From: Desulfofundulus thermobenzoicus
GTDB taxonomy: Bacteria > Bacillota > Desulfotomaculia > Desulfotomaculales > Desulfovirgulaceae
DNA: 38,097 bases
Direction of reading: 5' to 3'
Assembly (NCBI RefSeq): GCF_009428905.1
Contig: NZ_WHYR01000034.1
Span: forward strand, 1 to 38,097
Position numbers and translations under genes: made by a program. Below the pieces are notes generated by a model that ran no database searches, had not been told where the DNA came from, and worked only from the letters and a program-made list of their open reading frames with translations. Below are positions 24,907 through 31,357 of this stretch, one piece after another; the first letter of the stretch is position 1; every line of letters begins with the position of its first letter.

Positions 24907-25545
24907 GTGCTCAATCTGCCCACACTGTACGAAGTCGGCATCATGCTGCCCGGGATCATCCTGGGATTGACCCTCCACGAACTGGCCCACGGCTGGACGG
25001 CCGACCGGCTGGGCGATCATACCGCCCGCTACCAGGGCCGGTTGACCTTAAACCCCCTGGCCCACGTGGATATCATCGGGCTGATTCTGCTTTTTGTGGC
25101 CGGTTTCGGCTGGGCCAAACCGGTGCCGGTCAACCCCTACAACTTCCGGGGCGATGTGCGCCGCGGAATGATGCTGGTTTCCCTGGCCGGGCCCGCCGCC
25201 AACATGCTTATAGCTGTTTTTGCGGCGGCGGCCCTGGGGCTGGGGGCGTGGCAGCTCCCCTTCGGGCGGGAACTGGTGGCCGTTATCCGGGAAATCATCC
25301 ATATCAATGTTATCCTGGCCGTTTTCAACCTGCTGCCCATTCCTCCCCTGGACGGCTCAAAAATACTGGCCGGCATCCTGCCGGGGCGGCAGGAATGGCT
25401 CTATACCCTGGAAAATTACGGGGTAATCATCCTTTTGTTTTTGTTGTTTACCGGTATCATCGGCCGTGTGCTGGGATGGATTATCATACCCATTTACCGG
25501 GCACTGATCGGCCTGGCCACAGCCCTTTCCACCATCGCCTTTTGA
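24907..25545 (+). CDS. Site-2-protease-family membrane metallopeptidase (M50)
   Basis: A 212-residue polytopic membrane protein. The zinc motif H24-E25-x-x-H28 (TLHELAHGW) lies in the first helix and the third ligand region is NLLPIPPLDGSKIL. These features define the short, PDZ-less M50B group common in Firmicutes. Its substrate is unknown. It begins with GTG 24907, two bases after the preceding stop, with GGGAGAG about 8 bases upstream, so it is cotranscribed with the nucleotidyltransferase fusion and probably with trpS downstream. Confidence 0.88.
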   Translation: MLNLPTLYEVGIMLPGIILGLTLHELAHGWTADRLGDHTARYQGRLTLNPLAHVDIIGLILLFVAGFGWAKPVPVNPYNFRGDVRRGMMLVSLAGPAANMLIAVFAAAALGLGAWQLPFGRELVAVIREIIHINVILAVFNLLPIPPLDGSKILAGILPGRQEWLYTLENYGVIILLFLLFTGIIGRVLGWIIIPIYRALIGLATALSTIAF

Positions 25546-25622
25546 AAACCATTCATCGACCGTTAATCATTTTACGATGAAAGAAAAAAGCAATATTTCA
25601 CGGGAAAGGAGAGCCCAGTTTC

Positions 25623-26606
25623 ATGACCGTAAAAAGAATCTTAAGCGGAATGCGTCCCACCGGCCGGCTGCACATCGGCCACCTGAGCGTGCTGGAAAAC
25701 TGGGTGGAACTGCAAAAGGACCACCAGTGTTTCTTTTTTGTGGCCTACTGGCATGCCCTGACCACTGCCTTTGACCGTACCGCCGGCATTAAGGAAAACA
25801 CCCGGGAAATGGTCACCGACTGGCTGGCCGTGGGGCTGGATCCGGAAAAGAGCGTGATTTTTGTCCAGGCGGACGTACCCGAGACCGCAGAGTTAAACCT
25901 TTTATTTTCCATGATTACCCCCCTGGGCTGGCTGTACCGGGTGCCCACCTACAAGGACCAGGTCAGGCAGTTCAAGGAGCAGGGCCGGGACATCATGACC
26001 CACGGTTTCCTGGGCTACCCGGTGTTGATGGCTGCGGATATTTTGCTTTACCGGGCCGACGGCGTGCCCGTGGGGGAGGATCAGCTGCCCCACCTGGAGT
26101 TGTGCCGGGAGCTGGCCCGCCGGTTCAATCATCTCTACCGGCCGGTTTTCCCGGAACCCCGGGCCGAACTTTCCCGTATCACCGTCCTGCCGGGCGTGGA
26201 CGGGCGCAAAATGAGCAAGAGTTATGCCAACGATATCGGCATCATAGCGGAAACGGAGGAAATAGGGCAGCGGGTAAACGCCATGATCACCGATCCGGCG
26301 CGCATTCGCAAGACGGACCCCGGTCATCCCGAGGTATGCCTGGTGCACACCTATCATGACATATACACCCGGGATCGGCTGGCAGAAATAGAAGAAGACT
26401 GCCGGGCCGGCCGGGTGGGCTGCGTGGCCTGCAAAAAATTGCTTGCCGGCAGCCTGGAAAGGGTCCTGGGACCCCTGCGGGAACGGCGCCGCCAGATTGC
26501 CGCCCGGCCGGGCTATGTGGAGGAAGTGCTGGCCGAGGGGGCCCGCCGTGCCCGGGCGGAGGCGGCCAAAACCATGGAACTGGTTCGGGAAGCCATGGGA
26601 ATATAG
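25623..26606 (+). CDS. trpS: Tryptophanyl-tRNA synthetase
   Basis: A 327-residue class I synthetase of usual bacterial length. The HIGH motif is HIGH at residues 16-19 (PTGRLHIGHLS) and the KMSKS loop is GRKMSKSYAND near 195. It charges tRNA-Trp. AAAGGAGAG precedes ATG 25623 by 11 bases. No T-box leader is visible in the short 77-base gap upstream, which suggests cotranscription with the M50 gene. A repeat cluster follows the stop. Confidence 0.95.
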   Translation: MTVKRILSGMRPTGRLHIGHLSVLENWVELQKDHQCFFFVAYWHALTTAFDRTAGIKENTREMVTDWLAVGLDPEKSVIFVQADVPETAELNLLFSMITPLGWLYRVPTYKDQVRQFKEQGRDIMTHGFLGYPVLMAADILLYRADGVPVGEDQLPHLELCRELARRFNHLYRPVFPEPRAELSRITVLPGVDGRKMSKSYANDIGIIAETEEIGQRVNAMITDPARIRKTDPGHPEVCLVHTYHDIYTRDRLAEIEEDCRAGRVGCVACKKLLAGSLERVLGPLRERRRQIAARPGYVEEVLAEGARRARAEAAKTMELVREAMGI

Positions 26607-26610
26607 CCTA

Positions 26611-26778
26611 GTGTGACAGGGGACAGTAGTGTGACAGGGGACGGTTCTCTGACACATTACTGCATAAATGAGAAAAAGAGTCGTCCCTTAGGTGTGACAG
26701 GGGACGGTTCTCTGACATGTGACAGGGGACGGTTCTCTGACACATTACTGCAAGAATGAGAAAAAGAGTCGTCCCTTA
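26611..26778 (+). repeat. Cluster of GTGTGACAGGGGACGG-type intergenic repeats
   Basis: Copies start at 26611 (degenerate, with GGACAGTAG), 26629, 26692 and 26718. The core is TGTGACAGGGGACGGTTCTC followed by TGACA. Two copies carry the same 35-base extension (ATTACTGCA-AATGAGAAAAA then GAGTCGTCCCTTA), giving a 61-base unit repeated at 26630-26690 and 26718-26778. The GTCGTCCCTTA end can pair with the GGGGACGG core, so each unit can fold. This looks like a REP-type dispersed element. Confidence 0.8.
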
Positions 26779-26812
26779 TATGCTTTATAAAGAAAATACG
26801 GGGGGTGATCAG

Positions 26813-26947
26813 ATGATAATGGGCGGTTTTCTGGCCTTATTTTTTAGTTTATTATCAGCACTGATTGGCATAGCAGTCCTCTACTTTACCATTAAATATG
26901 CAGTTAAAAGTGCGATCAAGGAATTAAAAGACGAAAAAATTATTTAA
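26813..26947 (+). CDS. 44-residue single-span membrane protein, function unknown
   Basis: MIMGGFLALFFSLLSALIGI is followed by the rest of one membrane span and a charged, helical C-terminus rich in lysine (KYAVKSAIKELKDEKII). GGGGGGTGATC lies 5-8 bases before ATG 26813. An upstream ATG at 26756 lies inside a repeat copy and is unlikely. It is flanked by repeat elements on both sides. It resembles the many short one-span proteins of Firmicutes that have no assigned role. Confidence 0.65.
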   Translation: MIMGGFLALFFSLLSALIGIAVLYFTIKYAVKSAIKELKDEKII

Positions 26948-26984
26948 GCAACCAGCAGGATACCTGAATCTTTTGCCATGTGTC

Positions 26985-27054
26985 AGTGTGTCAGGGGACG
27001 GTTCTCTGACATACTACTACGAGAGTGTGACAAAGAACCGTCCCTTGACACACT
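26985..27054. repeat. Inverted pair of the GGGGACGG repeat, long hairpin
   Basis: GTGTGTCAGGGGACGGTTCT-CTGACA and TGTGACAAAGAACCGTCCC-TTGACACAC are near-perfect inverse copies, about 28 bases per arm, separated by about 14 bases. It is the same family as the cluster at 26611-26778. It may also terminate transcription after the small membrane-protein gene. Confidence 0.8.
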
Positions 27055-27126
27055 TGCGTACAGCCAACGACCATACATGTTTTCCTCCTTTCCGACAAAT
27101 AATGTGGGCGAAAGGGGGAATTTATT

Positions 27127-27978
27127 TTGCGCAGGTTACTTTTATTAATGTTAGCCGCCCTGTTTGTGACGGGAAGTACAGGTAGCTGTGCCGTGGCCCG
27201 CAAACCGGCGCCGCCGGACCAGCCCCGGACGGTGATCCTGCCGGAAAGCACCCGCGTTTCCTTTGACCGGGTGGATCTGAACCAGGCACCCGACGTGGTC
27301 AGGGATGTGGCCAGGGCGCTGGAAAACACCGACTCCAGCACCTGGGTACAGGCGGGCAATGATATTTACCTGTTGATCAGCCAGGGGCCCCGCACCAGGG
27401 ACTACCGGGTGGAGATTGGCGAGATCACCCAGCGCAATCCCCGGGCCGACTTCAGCTGGCTGGATGTAAAGGGCGCTTACGCCAAATCCGGCCCCGGACA
27501 GGCTCCCGCCGCCGGCCCTCTTTTCACCGTAGCCCGGGTGGGGCGGCTGGACCGGCCCGTTAACGGCGTGGCCTTTCAGTTTACCCGCCGGGGTGAAACC
27601 GCTGCCGGAACCACCGGGGCGTCGCCCGCAGCGCCGGCAGCACCACCGACGCCACCGGCGGCACGCAAACCGGTCCCGGTGGAACAGGGGGAGGCGCAAA
27701 TAAACGAACCCGCACCAAACCGGGAGATAAGCAGTCCCGTGCGGGTGGTGGGGCGGGCCCGGCATCCCGGTGAGGAAGTGCGGGTCCGCCTGGTGGACGG
27801 TGACGGCCGGGTTATGGCCGAAAAAGCCCTGTCCGTGAGCCGGGATCGCTTTACGGAGTTTGAAACATCCCTCAGCTACAGCCCGCCGGCCTCACCCCGG
27901 CCTGGTTTTGTGGAGGTGCTGGCCGTCACCCGGGAAAAGGAAACAAGTCTGGCCCGGGTACCGGTGACCATAAAATAG
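27127..27978 (+). CDS. Secreted protein with PrcB-like and Gmad2-like domains
   Basis: A 283-residue protein with an N-terminal signal peptide; CAVA after GSTGS could be a weak lipobox. About residues 40-105 (RVSFDRVDLNQAPDVVRDV ... WVQAGNDIYLLISQGPR ... YRVEIGEITQR) resemble the PrcB C-terminal/protease-inhibitor-like domain. A Pro/Ala-rich linker (about 160-190) follows, then an immunoglobulin-like Gmad2 domain (INEPAPNREISSPVRVVGRA ... EEVRVRLVDGDGRV), found in spore and germination proteins. It probably acts outside the membrane. TTG 27127 follows AAAGGGGG. Domain calls are from pattern only. Confidence 0.65.
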   Translation: MRRLLLLMLAALFVTGSTGSCAVARKPAPPDQPRTVILPESTRVSFDRVDLNQAPDVVRDVARALENTDSSTWVQAGNDIYLLISQGPRTRDYRVEIGEITQRNPRADFSWLDVKGAYAKSGPGQAPAAGPLFTVARVGRLDRPVNGVAFQFTRRGETAAGTTGASPAAPAAPPTPPAARKPVPVEQGEAQINEPAPNREISSPVRVVGRARHPGEEVRVRLVDGDGRVMAEKALSVSRDRFTEFETSLSYSPPASPRPGFVEVLAVTREKETSLARVPVTIK

Positions 27979-28033
27979 GTTCGGGGATTTGTCGGGGATC
28001 CCCGTATCCCCTGCAGCAAAGCCGGGCAAAGGA

Positions 28034-28072
28034 GCCGTGGCCGGGTGTGCGCCCGGCCACGGCCCGGTTTTT
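28034..28072 (+). terminator. Terminator after the PrcB/Gmad2-type gene
   Basis: GCCGTGGCCGGG pairs with CCCGGCCACGGC (12 bases each), then CCGGTTTTTG. The rest of 27979-28272 contains further GC-rich inverted repeats (GCCGGCGG...CCGCCGGC near 28120-28142) but no gene I can support. Confidence 0.75.
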
Positions 28073-28272
28073 GCCGGTGAACGGGAGGTGGCGAAAAAGC
28101 GTAAGCTGCGGGATAAACCGCCGGCGGCTGTACCCGCCGGCCCCTTTGGGTTACAGGCCGGCCGGTGTGATCTATTCTGCCGGTGCCGCCGCCGGATGCA
28201 TAGAGTCCGCCCGGGTTGGAGAAATTTAGCGTTTGAAGCATAGTCTTCAGGGGCAGCGATAGAATATGACCG

Positions 28273-28968
28273 GTGGTGTTTTTCGTGTGGTTGTGGATGC
28301 TGCTTTTCCCTGCGGTCATATTCGGACTGATAGCTTTAATTCCCCTGAACCTGGAAATATATTACCGCCAAAGGGGCCGGGAAGGATACCTGCGCCTTTC
28401 GGCCGGCACCTGGTTCGGGATAAAATACACCAGGACCGTTCCCGCCCCGCCCCCTGTTCACCGGCCGCCAATAAGGCCGCTGCTGAAATGCCGGAGCGTT
28501 GTACAGACCGGTACTACCAAAGAACCGGTAAAAAGGGAAAACCGGCCGGACTTGTCCCGGTATTTGTCCGTCTATCACCTGTTGAAACGCCACCTTCCCC
28601 TGGGGAAAAGGCTCTGGCCGGCCCTGCGCTATTTTCTACAACGCCTGGAACTGCGCCATTTCCAGTGGCGCACCCTTGTCGGCCTGCCGGATGCGGCACA
28701 GACCGGCCTGGCCGTGGGAGGCTTATGGTCTCTTAAGGGCCTGGTCCTGACCGGTCTTTACCGCATGTTTAAGGGTAAGTCCGCCCCTCCGGATGTGGCC
28801 GTGGTACCCTGCTTCACCGGCCCGGCCTTTGGCCTTTTATTTCACTGCATATTTACCATCCGGATCGGCCATATTATGGTTACGGTAATTAAATTAGCTT
28901 ACATGATGTTTGTTTATTTTCTGAACACAACATTACGTTCGTGGACCAGTAAACTCTTCAGGGGGTGA
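28273..28968 (+). CDS. DUF2953-type membrane-associated protein
   Basis: A 231-residue protein with an N-terminal membrane helix (VFFVWLWMLLFPAVIFGLIA), a YYRQRGREGYLRLSAGTWFGI strand region, a Pro-rich linker and a C-terminal hydrophobic part. This is the layout of DUF2953 proteins, which in spore formers stand directly before ytfJ (gerW). That neighbour begins 6 bases downstream, which supports the call. The GTG start at 28273 has no strong ribosome site, so it could lie slightly further in. Function unknown; the pairing suggests a spore role. Confidence 0.7.
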   Translation: MVFFVWLWMLLFPAVIFGLIALIPLNLEIYYRQRGREGYLRLSAGTWFGIKYTRTVPAPPPVHRPPIRPLLKCRSVVQTGTTKEPVKRENRPDLSRYLSVYHLLKRHLPLGKRLWPALRYFLQRLELRHFQWRTLVGLPDAAQTGLAVGGLWSLKGLVLTGLYRMFKGKSAPPDVAVVPCFTGPAFGLLFHCIFTIRIGHIMVTVIKLAYMMFVYFLNTTLRSWTSKLFRG

Positions 28969-28974
28969 GCCGTC

Positions 28975-29082
28975 ATGCCCGAACATCCGATTGAAACGTT
29001 GATGAAAACAGCCATGGAAAGCATCAAAGAAATGGTCGATGTGAATACGGTGGTGGGAGTTGCATTATACAAAACCACTTAA
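28975..29082 (+). pseudogene. ytfJ: 5' fragment of ytfJ/gerW, cut by the accessory island
   Basis: The frame starts MPEHPIETLMKTAMESIKEM then VDVNTVVG, the invariant N-terminus of GerW-family sporulation protein YtfJ, behind GGGGGTGAG. After VVG the family continues DxVxTPDGxxIIPVS, but here it turns into VALYKTT and stops at 29080-29082. About 28 native codons remain of roughly 140. The change point near 29058-29060 also marks the move to AT-rich accessory sequence, so I take it as the left junction of an inserted element. The remainder of ytfJ is not in the window. Confidence 0.85.
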
Positions 29083-29102
29083 AACGGCCGTTATACCAGG
29101 TA

Positions 29103-29130
29103 CCCGCGTGAAAATCACGCGGGTTTTTTT
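29103..29130 (+). terminator. Strong terminator just inside the island
   Basis: CCCGCGTGA, an AAA loop and TCACGCGGG are followed by seven T residues. It blocks read-through from the host operon into the island. Two more small hairpins follow: GGGCCGGAAACGGCCC at 29133-29148, and AAAGCCAT...ATGGCTTT between 29161 and 29193. Confidence 0.88.
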
Positions 29131-29213
29131 ATGGGCCGGAAACGGCCCAAATCCAACAAAAAAGCCATGCGCTCCAACCCAGCGAATGGCTTTGAGAAAG
29201 GAAGTATAGGTAT

Positions 29214-30425
29214 ATGCTAAACCAAAATCAAAACTCTGTCAATAGCAATAGTAAATTTTATGAACTCTATGGTAAAACAATTTTATCAGAGGGCGTGGCG
29301 CCAATACCAACTGCGTTGTTCAGATACCAAAAAGCATTGGGCTTATCTTTCCAGGAAGTATCATTTGTGTGCCATTTGTTGTCTTATAGATGGACTTCCA
29401 ATGACCCTCACCCAAGTATTGAAAAATTAAGCGTGTTGACGGGAGTTAGCGCTAAAAGCCTTCATAAATACAAGAACAGCCTGATTGAAAAGGGAAAACT
29501 TATTGTAAAAAATAGGTATGCCCAGAATGGCGGCCAGACTACAAATGAATATGATTTAACCCCTCTTTTTACAGAGATAGAAAAACTAATTATGGCGAAA
29601 GAAGAAAATAATAATGGCACCATTGGTCATAGTGAAACAGAAGAGGGGTGTGTAAAAATTACACAGGGGGGTATTACCCTACAAGGGGGGTATGAAAAAA
29701 TTACATACCCCCCTATTACCGGTGGTTCACAGGGGGGTATTACCCCGTGTTCACACGAATTAGATAATAAACAAGTAGATAGTGTTGTTGTTGAGCTCCC
29801 CTATACCAGCAATTGCCAGAAAGGTGGGGAGCTCGGGCAACCTGTCCCTGCTGCCCTTAATGAGCTGCCATCGGTCGTATTAACGACCACCAGTGCTCGA
29901 GTGGACGAATACAATCCTGTCCATGGAATACCCACGTCAGATCAAAACATCCTTTCCGAAGAAAATGTGGAGAGGATGATTGAAGAAATAGCTGGGTATA
30001 CTGGCGTATTTCTCTCGAAACAATTTGTTTTTGACATCTTTGAAAAGTATGGGCCGGAAAAGATCAGGGAAAAATTGCAAATATTGCTGGAAGAATATGG
30101 TCAGCGAAGTTGCGAGGTAGAAAATCTTGAAGGGCTACTTTTGATGGCTTTAAAGAAAAACTATCAGCGAACCAGGTGTAGATTCAGTGGTAGTGGCAAG
30201 ATGATTCCAAATGATGGAAAATCAAAGGCTGGCGGGAAAAGAAAAATGGATGCAGTTACTGATCTAGCCCGGGAACAGGAATTGATTAATTTATTAGGTG
30301 CAGGTTCAGAACATTGGATTAGAAAAAATATGGCTGATATTTATGCAATAATGCAGGAAAACCCTCCTGAAATCGCAAATAATAAGATTTTAAGAAGGTA
30401 TATGCTTAGCAAGTTATATGTATAA
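29214..30425 (+). CDS. Replication-initiator-like HTH protein
   Basis: A 403-residue protein. The N-terminal 110 residues (IPTALFRYQKALGLSFQEVS, then FVCHLLSYRW ... HPSIEKLSVLTGVSAKSLHK, YKNSLIEKGKLIV) form the winged-helix domain of plasmid/phage replication initiators of the DnaD/RepA type in Firmicutes. The middle is low-complexity and encoded by iteron-like DNA. The C-terminal half is helical and may bind helicase or DnaC-like partners (inference). AT-rich codon use differs sharply from the host genes, a sign of transfer. GAAAGGAAG precedes ATG 29214. Confidence 0.65.
   Translation: MLNQNQNSVNSNSKFYELYGKTILSEGVAPIPTALFRYQKALGLSFQEVSFVCHLLSYRWTSNDPHPSIEKLSVLTGVSAKSLHKYKNSLIEKGKLIVKNRYAQNGGQTTNEYDLTPLFTEIEKLIMAKEENNNGTIGHSETEEGCVKITQGGITLQGGYEKITYPPITGGSQGGITPCSHELDNKQVDSVVVELPYTSNCQKGGELGQPVPAALNELPSVVLTTTSARVDEYNPVHGIPTSDQNILSEENVERMIEEIAGYTGVFLSKQFVFDIFEKYGPEKIREKLQILLEEYGQRSCEVENLEGLLLMALKKNYQRTRCRFSGSGKMIPNDGKSKAGGKRKMDAVTDLAREQELINLLGAGSEHWIRKNMADIYAIMQENPPEIANNKILRRYMLSKLYV
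29658..29745. repeat. Iteron-like repeats inside the initiator gene
   Basis: The block ACAGGGGGGTATTACCC occurs at about 29663-29679 and 29729-29745, a variant ACAAGGGGGGTATGAA at about 29680-29695, and an inverted copy TTACATACCCCCCTATTACC at 29700-29719. Four copies in 90 bases, within the coding sequence (peptides QGGIT, QGGYEKIT, YPPIT, QGGIT). Clustered repeats inside an initiator gene are a known origin layout (for example lambda O), so this may be the element's origin. Confidence 0.5.
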
Positions 30426-30438
30426 CGAGTAAAGGGGT

Positions 30439-30651
30439 GTGAAGGTTGTGTTATTAATGACACCAATTAATAAAAACACCATAGATGAACTTGAAAACAC
30501 TATATTCATTAATTGTTCACCATCAAATGTTAGGGGCATACTTCAAACAATAGAACCATATATTATTAACCAAACACAAGAATATACAAGCGCCATTGTT
30601 ATCCTAAGTTATAATAAAAAATGTTTAAGGTTGAAGCAGTTCTTCCATTAA
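30439..30651 (+). CDS. Small hypothetical protein, possibly first part of a frameshifted gene
   Basis: A 70-residue AT-rich frame beginning 13 bases after the initiator gene. AAAGGGGTG overlaps the first GTG, and GTG 30448 or ATG 30457 may be the real start. No family is recognised. It overlaps the next frame by 31 bases at an A-run (ATAAAAAATG near 30615-30623), so the two could be one gene broken by a single-base slip. Confidence 0.4.
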   Translation: MKVVLLMTPINKNTIDELENTIFINCSPSNVRGILQTIEPYIINQTQEYTSAIVILSYNKKCLRLKQFFH

Positions 30652-30947
30652 CGTCCGATACGCTTGGAATACTTATTCATATGAAGCTATGTATGCTTGG
30701 ATTTCAATCATTTGAGATATGTATTAACCAACCAAAATGTACAGGAGACCATGAACCATGTTTTTATATGCATAGCGATTTTATATTTTCACAAAAAAAT
30801 ACAGATGTATCTATAGGATTATGGGGTGACATTTTGATTAACTGTAAAATAAAAGTAAACTGGTGTCCCCTTTGTGGCCATATAATGTCCAACCAGACTG
30901 ATGAGATATTCTGTATAAACAAGGATTGTGGATACAAGAAAGGGTAG
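30621..30947 (+). CDS. Hypothetical protein with a C-terminal zinc ribbon
   Basis: A 108-residue frame ending in two cysteine pairs, WCPLCGHIM and CINKDCGYKKG, a typical zinc ribbon. Upstream in the same frame are two stops (TAATAA) just before ATG 30621, and there is no good ribosome site. Translation would thus depend on coupling to, or frameshifting from, the preceding frame. It is AT-rich like the initiator gene. Function unknown. Confidence 0.45.
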   Translation: MFKVEAVLPLTSDTLGILIHMKLCMLGFQSFEICINQPKCTGDHEPCFYMHSDFIFSQKNTDVSIGLWGDILINCKIKVNWCPLCGHIMSNQTDEIFCINKDCGYKKG

Positions 30948-31116
30948 TTATGGCAGGCCATCTCCCGGAGGCCCCGGGTGGTTCCGTCCGATATGGTTTC
31001 CCCTGGTCCCCCTTATTTCCGGTCGGAGATTCAGAAAATCAACAAAAACGCCGATCTACGAATATCGGCAAATACGATATAACCCACGAACCAACCCACG
31101 GAGAAACCCGTCAATT

Positions 31117-31357
31117 ACCCCCGGCACGAGGCCGGGGGCTTGCGGGAATACCCCGTAAGCCTCGGGTTGACTAGTCCGAGCCCGGCTTAACCGGGCTACG
31201 TTGATAGGGCCATCACACCCCGGAGTGTAGCCCGAGCTCCGGGCACTGTGGTCCGGGATTAAAAGCCCCGCGGGGTAGGAGCGGTGTTCCGGGCGAGACA
31301 AACCCTTTCAACATGGGCGACGGGCACAATAACTCCGGCGTAGAGGAGGTCATTTAA
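31117..31357 (+). ncRNA. HEARO / omega-RNA-like structured leader of IscB
   Basis: A non-coding, GC-rich, highly structured stretch ends at the IscB start. Visible stems: CCCCCGGC/GCCGGGGG (31118-31125 with 31131-31138, loop ACGAG); GCTTGCGGG/CCCGTAAGC (31138-31146 with 31152-31160); AGCCCGG/CCGGGCT (31179-31185 with 31191-31197); more pairings among GCCCGAGCTCCGGGC and CCCCGCGGGG. HEARO RNAs (IscB omega-RNAs) lie directly upstream of iscB in this way, with the guide at the 5' end. The exact 5' limit and the guide cannot be set by eye. The preceding 170 bases (30948-31116) hold no gene. Confidence 0.65.

Noticed and set aside
25546..25622. T-box leader for trpS
   Set aside because: Only 77 bases lie between the M50 gene and trpS, with no T-box sequence or terminator/antiterminator pair.
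26611..27054. Possible CRISPR array
   Set aside because: Repeat spacing is irregular, intervening sequences are themselves repeated, and no cas gene is present.
27979..28272. Riboswitch in the structured GC-rich gap before the DUF2953 gene
   Set aside because: It contains a clear terminator and other hairpins, but none of the conserved blocks of riboswitch classes that I know.
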